Source: Rhodococcus qingshengii JCM 15477
GTDB taxonomy: Bacteria; Actinomycetota; Actinomycetes; Mycobacteriales; Mycobacteriaceae
Assembly (NCBI RefSeq): GCF_023221595.1
Contig: NZ_CP096563.1
Coordinates: 5,575,001-5,639,000 of the forward strand
Direction of reading: 5' to 3'
Length of the DNA stretch: 64,000 nt
Positions 33,358 through 42,523 of this stretch are shown in pieces. A program made the position numbers and the translations under genes. The notes below the pieces were generated by a model that was given only the letters and a program-made list of their open reading frames with translations, was not told where the DNA came from and made no database searches. Every line of letters begins with the position of its first letter. Positions within the stretch are counted from its first letter, which is position 1.

Positions 33358-34965
33358 CTAGGTCGATGCCAGTGTCGTCGCCCAGCGGTAGTCCGCCTTA
33401 CCAGCCGGGGTTCGCTTGACTTCATCGACCAGCACGATCGTGCGCGGCACCTTGTAGCCGGCCAACGTCTTGCGGCAATGTTCCTGTACCGCTTCGAGAG
33501 TCAACTCGTCGGATCCGGGGTAGGTCGCGATCACCGCTGCGACCTGCTGCCCCATGCGCGGGTCGGGCGCGGGGACAACGAGTGCGTCCGATATTGCCGG
33601 ATGCGCGTGAAGGGCGGCCTCGACCTCTTCGGCGAAGACCTTCTCGCCACCGGTGTTGATGCACTGCGAGCCACGACCCAGGAAGACAATCGTGCCGTCC
33701 GCTTCGACCTTGCCCATGTCGCCGAGCACCGAAAGACGGGTGCCGTCAGCGCGGGTCGGGAACGTGCGGGCGGTCTTCTCTTCATCCTTGTAGTACCCGA
33801 GCGGGACGTTTCCGATACGCGCGATGTAGCCCACGTCGTCGGAGCCGGCGGGGATCTCTTCGAGCCGCTCGTCGACCAGGATCATGTTCGGCGAGGGCGG
33901 CATTCGCAGATTCCCCGCCTCGTCGATGGAGAAGGCGCCGTCGTTACCGGACTCCGAGGCTCCGAAGTTGTCGCGCAACAGCAGGTCCGGCTTCACCGCC
34001 AGCATGCGATCCCGAACGCTGGTGGACCAGATCGCACCACCCGAGGTGATCGAGAACAGGGTGCTGAAATCGACCTCGTCTTTGCGTCGTTCCATCTCGT
34101 CGACCAACGGCAGTCCCATGCCGTCACCGACGATCAAGATCACCTGTACCGAATCCTTCTCGATCGCTTCGACGACCTTCTCCGCAACGAATTCTCGTCG
34201 TAGAACCACGCGCGCGCCGAGGGTGAGGAACGTGAACAGCGAATACAACGCTGCGCCGTGCATGAGGGGGGCGGCAATGAGGAACGAGAGTTCCGGAAAT
34301 TCCTTTGCAGCGCTGGCTATCTCGGCGAGGTCCTGTCGAGCTTCCTCGCCGTACGGATTTCCGCCGGAGAGCGGCTTACGGAAGAAGTCGTCGTGACGCC
34401 ACATGACACCCTTCGGGTATCCGGTCGTCCCGCCGGTGTAGAGCAGGTACACGTCGTCGCCCGAACGAGAATCGAACTCCCCTACCGGTGACATCTCGCG
34501 AGCGTCGTCGAAGGAAACCACCGACACTTCATGCGCTTTCGCGGCAGCGACCAGTTCGGCCTCGACCTCGCCGATCACGATCACCGTCTTCACCTTCGGG
34601 CATGCACCGAAAAGGGAAGCAAGGACACGCTGATGCTCGGGGAGTTCCACGACCACTGCGACCGAGTCGGAGTTGGTGAAGATGTACTCGAGCTCGGCGG
34701 GCGTGTACCGGTAGTTCACGTTGATCGGGACCGCACGGATCTTGATCAACCCGAGGATCGACGTGACATGTTCGACGCTGTTCTTCAGGAACAGGGCTAC
34801 ATGATCGCCGCGCGAGATGCCGGCTTGCGCGAGCAGGTTGGCCGTTCGGTTGGCTTCCGCGTCCAGCTCAGCGTAGGAGAAGTTCTCTCCCTCGTAAGTC
34901 AAGGCGACGCGATCAGGCACCGAGCTGGCGACGGTTTCGAATACATCAGCGAGGTTGAACTGCAT
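33358..34965 (-). CDS. Acyl-CoA synthetase (FadD family)
   Basis: AMP-forming ligase of 535 residues that activates a carboxylic acid with ATP and CoA. The P-loop-like motif YTGGTTGYPKGVMW is at about 175-188, and the adenine-binding DNFGASESG region follows. The hinge LSVLGDMG and the catalytic lysine in RTPAGKADYRWA near the end are intact. The length and motifs are close to the actinobacterial FadD3/FadD19-type enzymes acting on steroid side-chain or ring-derived acids; the exact substrate is open. Confidence 0.9.
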   Translation of the reverse strand: MQFNLADVFETVASSVPDRVALTYEGENFSYAELDAEANRTANLLAQAGISRGDHVALFLKNSVEHVTSILGLIKIRAVPINVNYRYTPAELEYIFTNSDSVAVVVELPEHQRVLASLFGACPKVKTVIVIGEVEAELVAAAKAHEVSVVSFDDAREMSPVGEFDSRSGDDVYLLYTGGTTGYPKGVMWRHDDFFRKPLSGGNPYGEEARQDLAEIASAAKEFPELSFLIAAPLMHGAALYSLFTFLTLGARVVLRREFVAEKVVEAIEKDSVQVILIVGDGMGLPLVDEMERRKDEVDFSTLFSITSGGAIWSTSVRDRMLAVKPDLLLRDNFGASESGNDGAFSIDEAGNLRMPPSPNMILVDERLEEIPAGSDDVGYIARIGNVPLGYYKDEEKTARTFPTRADGTRLSVLGDMGKVEADGTIVFLGRGSQCINTGGEKVFAEEVEAALHAHPAISDALVVPAPDPRMGQQVAAVIATYPGSDELTLEAVQEHCRKTLAGYKVPRTIVLVDEVKRTPAGKADYRWATTLAST

Positions 34966-35068
34966 CGTCTTCCCTTTCAGAGTCTGCGCCGCGATACCGA
35001 GGCATACAACCCTGAATCTAGAACACGTTCCATGTCACCCGAGGCAAAACGGAGCGATTAGCTGACCA

Positions 35069-35260
35069 TTACCTGGACCTGACCTTGATCGGCGCAGCGA
35101 CGGCCGAGCCCGCACCGCCCGACACCCATTCGGCGAGCAAGGTCTGCCACGACCCGCAATGGCAGCGCAGGTAGGTGACCGTCCCCTCGCTGGTCTGATG
35201 CCGAGATTCGATCTCCCAGCGGTGGATGCAACTTATCGGCGCGAAATCTGTTTTCTTCAT
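35069..35260 (-). CDS. Small putative zinc-binding protein, 63 residues
   Basis: Short ORF with possible metal ligands: Cys11 and His13 (SCIHRWE), and Cys33, His34, Cys35 (RCHCGSW). The ATG at 35260 lies only 25 bases from the divergent CGNR gene, so their promoters overlap. No family name is certain. Its Cys/His set suggests a rubredoxin-like or treble-clef element. Confidence 0.6.
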   Translation of the reverse strand: MKKTDFAPISCIHRWEIESRHQTSEGTVTYLRCHCGSWQTLLAEWVSGGAGSAVAAPIKVRSR

Positions 35261-35285
35261 ACGACGAGCATGATGTAATGGCATT

Positions 35286-35801
35286 GTGCATCTCAACCCT
35301 TACGGCGAATATGCGGTGACGCTGGCCGCCGACCTGGCCAATCGAAATCCCGAGACCTTGGCCGAACTCGTCGAACGCTGCGTCGATGCAGGCATCATTC
35401 TCGATTTCCCCATCGCCGAGAAGGACCTCGACGAGACCCTCGACCTTCTGATCGAGTGGTCGAAAATCGTCGACGTCACGGAGGAGGCAGCCCGCGCCGA
35501 GTTGGTGAACGTCATGCTCGAGCAAGCGTCGGCGTATCCGCGCATGACCAACCACGCAAACGACGGGTGGCATCTGCACTACCGCGATCCGCAACAGTCG
35601 CTCGCCGAGGTCCTCAAAGCCCTCTTCTCGGTAGGCACGGCGCTGCACCTCGTCGGCCGCGGAATGCACAGATTAGGTCGGTGCACCCTGGACGAGTGCA
35701 CCAACATCTATGCGGACACCTCACGCAACGGCAATCAGCGGTACTGCTCCCCCACGTGTGCAAATCGCGACGCGGTGCGACGCCACCGCGCGCGCAAGTG
35801 A
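35286..35801 (+). CDS. CGNR zinc-finger protein
   Basis: Protein of 171 residues. The C-terminal CGNR zinc finger is clear: RCTLDECTNIYADTSRNGN, then RYCSPTCANRDAVRRHRAR, with four cysteines and a basic tail that likely binds DNA. The N-terminal ~120 residues form the ABATE domain (DLANRNPETLAELVERC). Members are taken to be stress-induced transcriptional regulators. The start is a GTG (HLNPYGEYAV). Confidence 0.87.
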   Translation: MHLNPYGEYAVTLAADLANRNPETLAELVERCVDAGIILDFPIAEKDLDETLDLLIEWSKIVDVTEEAARAELVNVMLEQASAYPRMTNHANDGWHLHYRDPQQSLAEVLKALFSVGTALHLVGRGMHRLGRCTLDECTNIYADTSRNGNQRYCSPTCANRDAVRRHRARK

Positions 35802-35811
35802 GCCGGACCGA

Positions 35812-36444
35812 CTACGACGTGGGACCCACTACCTCGAAGTCCGAGCCACCTTGGTAGTCGAGCTGGAAGCTGCCGCCGCCGCTTCCCGAGCTGATTCGAT
35901 TCCACGCGTCGATCAAGTCCTGGACCGTGTTGTATCCCAGGTCCTCCAAAGATCCTGAGAGACTTCCGGTTCCGGCGCCCTCGAACCAGCCGCCGACCAC
36001 AACGGCCTGCGGAATCGCGATAGTGGGGTTGGTCGGATCGAGCAGTCGAACGCACGCTCCCGCAACGGCGTACACCCCGGCCGGCAGATTCCCGACGGTC
36101 CGCGTGATCGTCTGCCCAGGCGAAACGGCAAACAGATCGAGGATGTTGCTGACGGTCGGATACACCAACACGCCGGGCTGGAGCAGCTTTGCCGGATCGC
36201 GGATCACGTCGGGGACATCCCTGGCGTTGAGGATCGCCACTGTGCAGTTGATGAAGCTGAACCGCGGGTTCGGATTGGTGATGGTGAAGGTGATCGCATT
36301 GTCCGCTGCGCTCACCGACACCGGAGGCGGGAGAATCGCCGGTGATGCCGACGCCGACGCCGGAGTCATGACAACCAGTCCCACGACGGCGGCCGACGCC
36401 GCGACAATGCTTCCGAGAACGCGTTTGAATCCACGACTTCGCAT
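35812..36444 (-). CDS. Secreted protein, paralogue of the 36532-37068 product
   Basis: Exported protein of 210 residues. It has a basic n-region and hydrophobic core, with cleavage predicted after ASASAS near residue 34. The mature part has two cysteines (NCTVAIL and GACVRLL) that may pair. A Ser/Gly-rich end contains GSGGGS. It aligns with its neighbour along the mature region: PxKLLxPxxxVYPxxxxxxxLFAVxxGQTxTxTVxxxPxGxYAVxGAC is shared. The ATG follows GGAGG by seven bases. Function unknown; a small Ig-like or adhesin-type envelope protein is likely. Confidence 0.75.
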   Translation of the reverse strand: MRSRGFKRVLGSIVAASAAVVGLVVMTPASASASPAILPPPVSVSAADNAITFTITNPNPRFSFINCTVAILNARDVPDVIRDPAKLLQPGVLVYPTVSNILDLFAVSPGQTITRTVGNLPAGVYAVAGACVRLLDPTNPTIAIPQAVVVGGWFEGAGTGSLSGSLEDLGYNTVQDLIDAWNRISSGSGGGSFQLDYQGGSDFEVVGPTS

Positions 36445-36531
36445 TTCCGAACCTCCAGGCAAGTCGGTCAGATCACCAGATGCCTGAAGAATAGACCGCT
36501 CAGTCGGAAAATTGGGGAGACAGACGGTGAG

Positions 36532-37068
36532 CTACCCGAAAAGTCCTTCGAGGCTGCCGCTGCCGAACAGGTCGCTCAGGCTTCCGGTATTGATGCCGCT
36601 GAACGGTCCACCGATGACAACGAGGCTCGGCACGCCAGGAACAGGCTTACCCAACGTCTCCAGATCGAGAAGATCGGAGCAGGCACCGAGCACGGCGTAG
36701 GTTCCGTCCGGAACATCGGTCACGGTGTTGGTGACCGTCTGCCCCTTACCGACGGCGAACAGTGAGGACGGGTCGGTGATCTTGGGGTACACCACAAGGT
36801 TCGGATCGAGCAGCTTGAGCGGATCATCAAGCACGGCAGCAGAATCCGCGGCGTTGACGACAAACGCTTGGCACAACGGGGCAATGCCCGTGTTGTTGTT
36901 CGTGATCGTCAGTGCCAGATCGTTTCCGGTCACCTTGTACGAGACGACCGGTGGGACCACCTCGGCCGACGCAGTTGCAGGATTGACCATCGCGACGCCT
37001 GCCGCGGTTGCAGCGGCGACTGCCACGGTTCCCACGACGCGACGTACTCCACTCGTGCCCAGCTTCAT
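36532..37068 (-). CDS. Secreted protein, paralogue of the 35812-36444 product
   Basis: Exported protein of 178 residues with a Sec signal peptide (MKLGTSGVRRVVG, cleavage likely after ATASA near 36). Two mature cysteines (LCQAFVV and GACSDLL) sit at the same places as in the neighbour. The end has a Gly/Ser/Leu-rich repeat-like tail, GSLSDLFGSGSLEGLFG. AAAGGATCC before the ATG is an acceptable ribosome site. The two genes form a tandem duplication 87 bases apart, probably one transcript. Function unknown. Confidence 0.75.
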   Translation of the reverse strand: MKLGTSGVRRVVGTVAVAAATAAGVAMVNPATASAEVVPPVVSYKVTGNDLALTITNNNTGIAPLCQAFVVNAADSAAVLDDPLKLLDPNLVVYPKITDPSSLFAVGKGQTVTNTVTDVPDGTYAVLGACSDLLDLETLGKPVPGVPSLVVIGGPFSGINTGSLSDLFGSGSLEGLFG

Positions 37069-37218
37069 CGAGGATCCTTTCGTACTGCGCCTTGAGTTCG
37101 GCAACAGTGCGCAGCCTAGATCGGATCTACTGACCGAATTGCGTGAATAGTCCCGGAGGGAGGCCGTGCCCGAAAGATCGGGACAAACGTCCCCTTCTCG
37201 AAGAGCTCGCTGTTCGAC

Positions 37219-38382
37219 TCAGTTCCCACTGGAGACGAAGGGCGTTCGCACCGGTCCGCCGACCGAACCGTGCGGTGCTACCAATCCACGCTTTTCGAGG
37301 ATCGGACGCACACCCTCACCGAACTGATACGCCTCTTCGAGATGGGGATAGCCCGACAATACGAAGTGATCCAGGCCGATCGCCGCGTACTCGGCAATCC
37401 GATCAGCCACTTCTTGGTGCGAACCGACCAATGCGGTGCCTGCACCCCCTCGCACCAATCCGACGCCGGTCCACAGGTTCGGCGCAATCTCCAGCGACCT
37501 CGCTCCGACACCCTCCTTGTAAGCCGAACCGCCGCCGTGCAATTCGAGCATTCGACGCTGACCTTCGGAGCCGGATCGCGCAAGACTCGCCTGAGCCTGC
37601 TCGACGGTCGCCGGATCGAGCGCACTGAGCAGCCGATCCGCTTCTGCCCATGCCTGTTCCGAGGTGTCCCGGCTGATGACATGCAGACGGATTCCGTAGT
37701 CGAGGTGACGACCTTGGACTTCCGCGAGGTCGCGGATCCAGGCGATCTTGGCGGCAACAGCGGACGGCGTCTCACCCCACGTGAGATACGTATCCGCGTA
37801 ACGCGATGCGACGGTTCCGGCCGCCGGCGACGATCCGCCGAAGAAGATGGGCGGTACCGGATCCGGAATACGCTGCAGCGTAGCCTTTTCCACGTTGACG
37901 TACTCGCCGGAGAAATCAACCGGACCGTTACCGGACCACAACTGGCGGATCACGTCGAGGAACTCGCCGCATCGTGCGTACCGTTGGTTCTTGTCGAGGA
38001 AGTCACCGAACGTGCGCTGCTCGTGGTCCTCCCCGCCGGTCACGACGTTGAGCAGCAGACGACCGCCCGACTGCCATTGGAAGGTTGCGGCCATCTGGGC
38101 GGCCAGCGTCGGGCTGAGCAATCCCGGTCGCAGAGCAACCAGAAACTTGAGCGTCTCGGTGGTCTCGAGCATCATCGCAGTCGTCAGCCATGCGTCTTCG
38201 CACCACGCGCCGGTCGGCGTGAGGACGGCCTCGAAGCCGTTCGTCTCGGCGGCCGCGCCGATCTGATTGAGGTATTTCAGCGTCGCCGGACGATCACCGG
38301 ACATCGAGCTGCCGTGCCCACCCGCCATCAGATTCCGGGAATCACCGTAAGTAGGCAAGAACCAGTGGAAGCGCAGTGACAC
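37219..38382 (-). CDS. ssuD: FMNH2-dependent alkanesulfonate monooxygenase (SsuD-like)
   Basis: Luciferase-like flavin monooxygenase of 387 residues that would release sulfite from organosulfonates for sulfur supply. Family blocks: FHWFLPTYGDSR, TGAWCEDAW, LNVVTGGEDHEQRTFGDFL, YLTWGETP and FVLSGYPHLEEAY. Cys61 in AWCEDAW matches the conserved cysteine of SsuD. The size matches SsuD (about 380). No transporter SsuABC is adjacent; a divergent MHS-family symporter may do uptake. Confidence 0.87.
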   Translation of the reverse strand: MSLRFHWFLPTYGDSRNLMAGGHGSSMSGDRPATLKYLNQIGAAAETNGFEAVLTPTGAWCEDAWLTTAMMLETTETLKFLVALRPGLLSPTLAAQMAATFQWQSGGRLLLNVVTGGEDHEQRTFGDFLDKNQRYARCGEFLDVIRQLWSGNGPVDFSGEYVNVEKATLQRIPDPVPPIFFGGSSPAAGTVASRYADTYLTWGETPSAVAAKIAWIRDLAEVQGRHLDYGIRLHVISRDTSEQAWAEADRLLSALDPATVEQAQASLARSGSEGQRRMLELHGGGSAYKEGVGARSLEIAPNLWTGVGLVRGGAGTALVGSHQEVADRIAEYAAIGLDHFVLSGYPHLEEAYQFGEGVRPILEKRGLVAPHGSVGGPVRTPFVSSGN

Positions 38383-38450
38383 GGTGATTCCTTTCGTCGA
38401 CGAACAGGCAGAACTCTTCTGTCATTACAACCACAGTCCACCTCGAAGAA

Positions 38451-38469
38451 CAGGGTTGAAATCACCCTG
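38451..38469. promoter_or_regulatory. Inverted repeat between ssuD and the MHS symporter
   Basis: CAGGGT (38451-38456) and ACCCTG (38464-38469) are perfect 6-base arms with a 7-base spacer. They lie in the divergent promoter region. Confidence 0.4.
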
Positions 38470-38539
38470 ATCGCTACGGGTGCCCACTTTCGGCTCCGGC
38501 GATACCTTCGTGAATTTGCACCGCGACCCGGGGGCTCCG

Positions 38540-39871
38540 ATGACCACGTTTGCCGAAGTCGAGCACAATTCACCGTTCTCGAACGAGACCGACGACGAGC
38601 GGCGATCCAGACTGAGAACCGTCGTCGCCGCGAGCCTGCTCGGCACGACGGTCGAGTGGTACGACTTCTTCCTCTACGCGACGGCCGCGAGCCTCGTCTT
38701 CAACCAACTGTTCTTCCCCAACCAGAGTTCCTTTGTCGGGACCATGCTTTCTTTTGCGACCTTCGCGGTCGGCTTTCTCGTTCGCCCCATCGGCGGAGTG
38801 GTGTTCGGTCACATCGGCGATCGCATCGGGCGCAAGAAAACGCTTGCCCTCACGATGTTCATCATGGGTATCGCGACGGCGCTCATGGGTGTCCTTCCGA
38901 CCGCAGCTCAAATCGGGGTCGTTGCACCGATTCTGCTTCTGCTGCTTCGTATCCTGCAGGGATTTGCTCTCGGTGGTGAGTGGGCCGGAGCCGTTCTTCT
39001 GGCGGTCGAACACAGTCCGGAGAAGAAGCGCGGGCTGTTCGGCAGCATCCCGCAGATCGGACTGGCTCTCGGCTTGGCTTTGGGCACAGGAATGTTCGCA
39101 CTACTTCAAACGGTCTTCGACGACGAACAGTTTCTCCGTTTCGGCTGGCGCATAGCCTTTGTTCTGAGCTTGGTACTCGTGATCGTGGGGTTGGTGGTCC
39201 GTTTGAAGGTCGACGAGACGCCGGCATTTCAGGCCGTTCGCGACCTCGAACAGCGCTCATCCGCCCCGCTCAGGGAAGTCTTTCAAGGAAGAGTCGCGCG
39301 AAACACCGTACTGGGCATGCTGTCTCGCTGGGGCGAGGGCGCCGCGTTCAACACCTGGGGCGTCTTTGCAATCACGTATGCAACCAAGACTCTGCATTTC
39401 GAAAAGGTTCCGGTACTTCTTGTGGTCACCGTGGCCGCAGTAGTGATGGCGATCTTGCTGCCGTTTTCCGGTTCACTCGCTGATCGGTTCGGCCCGCAAC
39501 GGGTCTACATCGTGGGCATCGCCGCGTACGGCCTCGCGATCTTCCCCGCCTTCGCACTGTTCGGTACCGAGAATCTCCTGCTCTTCGGAGTCGCGATGGT
39601 CGTGGTCTTCGGAGTGATTCATGCCTTGTTCTACGGCGCCCAGGGAACGCTGTATGCGAGCCTCTACCCCACAGAAATCCGGTACACCGGGTTGTCGGTC
39701 GTCTATCAGTTCTCTGGTATCTACGCCTCCGGCGTCACACCTCTGATCCTTACTGCACTGATCGGCGCCACCGGCGGTTCACCGTGGGTGGCCTGTGGAT
39801 ATCTGGTGGCCACCTCGGCGATCAGCGTCGTCGCCACTGCGGCGATCAGCAAGCGTGATCTGCATCTGTAG
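38540..39871 (+). CDS. Metabolite:H+ symporter (MHS family, MFS)
   Basis: Major-facilitator transporter of 443 residues with 12 helices. MHS-family marks are GTTVEWYDFFLYATAA in helix 1, the GHIGDRIGRKK loop after helix 2, and LLLRILQGFALGGEWAGA in helix 4. The family imports organic acids and similar small metabolites. The ATG at 38540 follows a G-rich ribosome site. It is divergent from ssuD, so a sulfonate or organic-acid substrate is suggested but not shown. Confidence 0.9.
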   Translation: MTTFAEVEHNSPFSNETDDERRSRLRTVVAASLLGTTVEWYDFFLYATAASLVFNQLFFPNQSSFVGTMLSFATFAVGFLVRPIGGVVFGHIGDRIGRKKTLALTMFIMGIATALMGVLPTAAQIGVVAPILLLLLRILQGFALGGEWAGAVLLAVEHSPEKKRGLFGSIPQIGLALGLALGTGMFALLQTVFDDEQFLRFGWRIAFVLSLVLVIVGLVVRLKVDETPAFQAVRDLEQRSSAPLREVFQGRVARNTVLGMLSRWGEGAAFNTWGVFAITYATKTLHFEKVPVLLVVTVAAVVMAILLPFSGSLADRFGPQRVYIVGIAAYGLAIFPAFALFGTENLLLFGVAMVVVFGVIHALFYGAQGTLYASLYPTEIRYTGLSVVYQFSGIYASGVTPLILTALIGATGGSPWVACGYLVATSAISVVATAAISKRDLHL

Positions 39872-39966
39872 CGATCACATCTGAATATTCACCTCTCTTG
39901 CACATTTACTAGATATGCATAGAAATACCTGCGAAGACGAACAGATCGAGATACGCCTGCGCATCG

Positions 39967-39982
39967 GATACATCGGTGTATC
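39967..39982. promoter_or_regulatory. Palindrome upstream of the TetR gene
   Basis: GATACATCGGTGTATC has perfect 6-base arms around a 4-base centre. It lies 30 bases before the tetR start and is a fair candidate operator for autoregulation. Confidence 0.5.
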
Positions 39983-40012
39983 GTTTGGGGTCCCACCCTG
40001 ACGGAGGCGCCG

Positions 40013-40678
40013 ATGACGACTGGAACGGACAACTCGCCGGCCAAGCGTGTCACCAAACGCCGTGGTCAGACCCGGCAGCGTCTGCTCGACGCGGCTGCAG
40101 ATGTCTTCTCCGAAGCCGGGTTCGGGCACGCCACGGTCGAGCAGATCTGCGAACGCGCCGGATACTCCCGAGGCGCGTTCTACTCCAACTTCGATTCACT
40201 CGACGAATTGTTCTTCGCGATGTGGGAGCAGCGATCTGCATCAATGCTCGCCGATCTACGGCTGGCGACGGAGTCGATCACCGCCGGTAACATCGTCGAC
40301 ATCCATGCCGCTGTCGCCCGGATCGTGGCGGTGGTTCCGGTCGACCCGCAGTGGTACCGGATCAACGCGGAATTCACAGCCCACGCGCTCCGTAACCCGG
40401 CACTTCGCAAAGCCCTTGCCGACCGTGAAGACGCGATCCTTCGCACCCTGTTGCCCATCGTGGAGTCCGCACTCAGCGATGTCGGGCGAACAATCGTCGG
40501 CGACCCGACGGCGTTGGGACGGGCATTGGTTGCAGTGCACGACGGCACCAGCGTGCAGTGCCTCGTCGATACCGACACCAACGCCGCCTTTGCACTGCGC
40601 CGCGATATCTTCACTCGAATTCTGCTGTCCTACAGCGAAATAATCCAGAACAACCAATCGGAAGAGGAGTTGTCGTGA
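40013..40678 (+). CDS. TetR-family regulator
   Basis: Repressor of 221 residues. The HTH is at about 15-65 (QTRQRLLDAAADVFSEAGFGHATVEQICERAGYSRGAFYSNF), the normal TetR pattern. The ligand domain is all helical. It overlaps the following FAD-dehydrogenase gene by GTGA at 40675-40678, so they are coupled. It probably controls the pair; the ligand is unknown. Confidence 0.9.
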   Translation: MTTGTDNSPAKRVTKRRGQTRQRLLDAAADVFSEAGFGHATVEQICERAGYSRGAFYSNFDSLDELFFAMWEQRSASMLADLRLATESITAGNIVDIHAAVARIVAVVPVDPQWYRINAEFTAHALRNPALRKALADREDAILRTLLPIVESALSDVGRTIVGDPTALGRALVAVHDGTSVQCLVDTDTNAAFALRRDIFTRILLSYSEIIQNNQSEEELS

Positions 40679-42330
40679 GCGAACAAGCTGACGTCATCGT
40701 TGTCGGGGCAGGGCTGGCGGGACTGGTCGCCACCTACGAACTGACGCGCGCGGGCCGCAAAGTCCTTGTCGTGGAACAGGAGAACGCTGCCAACCTCGGC
40801 GCGCAGGCATTTTGGTCTCTCGGCGGACTCTTCCTCGTGAACAGCCCCGAACAACGCCGACTCGGCATCAAGGACTCCCTCGAGTTGGCGATGCAGGACT
40901 GGATGGGCACAGCGGGATTCGACCGCGACCGCGAAGATCACTGGCCGCGTCAGTGGGCCAAGGCGTACGTCGAGTTCGCGGCCGGCGACAAGCGTCAGTA
41001 CCTGCACGATCTGGGGCTTCGCCTGATGCCGAATGTCGGCTGGGCCGAACGCGGCCGCGGAATGGCTCTCGGACACGGCAATTCGGTGCCGCGCTTCCAC
41101 CTCACCTGGGGAACCGGACCTGGCGTCGTCGATGTCTTTCTGACCAAGGTCATAGCTGCCCAGAAACGTGGCCTTGTCACGTTCAAGCACCGCCACCAGG
41201 TGGATCAGTTGGTGGTCACCGATGGCGCGGTCACCGGTGTACGAGGAACCGTCCTCGAACCTTCCAGTGATCTGCGCGGTGTGAAGAGCTCACGCACCCC
41301 CATCGGCGAATTCGAGGTCGCCGCACAGGCCGTCGTGGTCACCTCCGGTGGAATCGGCGGCAACTACGAACTGGTGAAGAAGAACTGGCCGGAGCGACTC
41401 GGCACGGCTCCGAAGCACATGCTGACGGGAGTACCGGCGCACGTCGACGGACGCATGCTCGAAATCACCGAATCCGCGGGCGGAAACATCGTCAACCGCG
41501 ACCGCATGTGGCACTACACCGAAGGCATCCAGAACTGGAATCCCATCTGGCCCAACCACGGAATCCGAATCATCCCCGGACCGTCCTCGATGTGGTTCGA
41601 CGCCACCGGCAAGCGTCTGCCGGTCCCCAACTTCCCCGGCTTCGACACGATGGGAACTTTCAAGTACATCCTCGACAGCGGCCACGAGTACACGTGGTTC
41701 ATCCTCGACCAGAAGATCATCGAGAAGGAGTTCGCACTCTCGGGATCGGAACAGAACCCTGACTTCACCAACCGCGACTTCAAGCTCCTCCTCGAACGAA
41801 TCAAGAAGGGCGCGCCGGGACCGGTCGAGGCGTTCAAGCAGAAGGGCGCGGACTTCGTGGTGCGCAACAACCTTCGCGATCTGGTCGACGGCATGAACGC
41901 CCTCACCGACGAACCGCTCCTCGACTACGAGGACATCGAACGCGAGATGATCGCCCGCGACCGCGAAGTCGACAACAAGTACAGCAAGGACTTCCAGGTC
42001 ACCGCCATCCACGGTGCCCGTAATCTGTTGGCAGACAAGATCGTGCGCGTCGTTGCACCGCACAAGATCCTGGACCCCAAGAACGGCCCACTGATCGCGG
42101 TCCGGTTGCACCTACTCACACGCAAGACCCTCGGCGGCTTGGAAACCAACCTGGATTCGCAGGTCATCAAGGCCGACGGCAGTGTCTTCGACGGTCTGTA
42201 CGCAGCCGGTGAAGTCGCGGGCTTCGGCGGCGGCGGAGTCCACGGTTACAGCGCACTCGAGGGGACCTTCCTCGGCGGCTGCATCTTCTCGGGCCGCGCA
42301 GCCGGACGAGCATTGGCGCGCGACCTGTAG
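40675..42330 (+). CDS. FAD-binding dehydrogenase (KstD/Rv0785-like)
   Basis: Flavoprotein of 551 residues in the fumarate-reductase/3-ketosteroid-dehydrogenase-like class. The FAD motif VVGAGLAGLVATYEL is at the N-terminus, and the late block GEVAGFGGGGVHGYSALEGTFLGGC binds the flavin. The GTG start sits in the TetR stop and follows a GAGGAG site. It resembles the mycobacterial protein Rv0785, whose substrate I do not know. A steroid or aromatic ketone is possible given the family. Confidence 0.87.
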   Translation: MSEQADVIVVGAGLAGLVATYELTRAGRKVLVVEQENAANLGAQAFWSLGGLFLVNSPEQRRLGIKDSLELAMQDWMGTAGFDRDREDHWPRQWAKAYVEFAAGDKRQYLHDLGLRLMPNVGWAERGRGMALGHGNSVPRFHLTWGTGPGVVDVFLTKVIAAQKRGLVTFKHRHQVDQLVVTDGAVTGVRGTVLEPSSDLRGVKSSRTPIGEFEVAAQAVVVTSGGIGGNYELVKKNWPERLGTAPKHMLTGVPAHVDGRMLEITESAGGNIVNRDRMWHYTEGIQNWNPIWPNHGIRIIPGPSSMWFDATGKRLPVPNFPGFDTMGTFKYILDSGHEYTWFILDQKIIEKEFALSGSEQNPDFTNRDFKLLLERIKKGAPGPVEAFKQKGADFVVRNNLRDLVDGMNALTDEPLLDYEDIEREMIARDREVDNKYSKDFQVTAIHGARNLLADKIVRVVAPHKILDPKNGPLIAVRLHLLTRKTLGGLETNLDSQVIKADGSVFDGLYAAGEVAGFGGGGVHGYSALEGTFLGGCIFSGRAAGRALARDL

Positions 42331-42338
42331 CTCCGAAA

Positions 42339-42476
42339 TCAGACGAGCGAATGCGTGACCAGAATGTGGTGGGCACGCATTCGCCGCGCCTCGTGCACGG
42401 ATTGATGGTGGTGATGGTGCGTCGGCCCCCGCGCGTGGCGGACCAGATCGTGAACAGTTCGGATGACGGTCGGCAT
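42339..42476 (-). CDS. Small His-rich ORF, 45 residues
   Basis: ORF with a strong ribosome site (GAGGGAGG, six bases to ATG). The product is basic and has 11 histidines out of 45, including a run of five (THHHHHQ at about 19-25) and HHILVTH near the end. It is 47 bases downstream of the arylsulfatase stop on the same strand, so probably in its transcript. A metal-binding or chaperone-like role is an inference. No family recognised. Confidence 0.55.
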   Translation of the reverse strand: MPTVIRTVHDLVRHARGPTHHHHHQSVHEARRMRAHHILVTHSLV

Positions 42477-42523
42477 TGCGACCCTCCCTCAGGAGATTGT
42501 GACTGCTGCTCTTGCCTGTGGAA

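Noticed and set aside
37149..37192. Structured sequence near ssuD (GTCCCG...CGGGAC), considered as a SAM/S-box-type riboswitch
   Set aside because: It lies at the 3' end of ssuD and upstream of a secreted-protein gene, with only short stems and no S-box core; at most a weak terminator.
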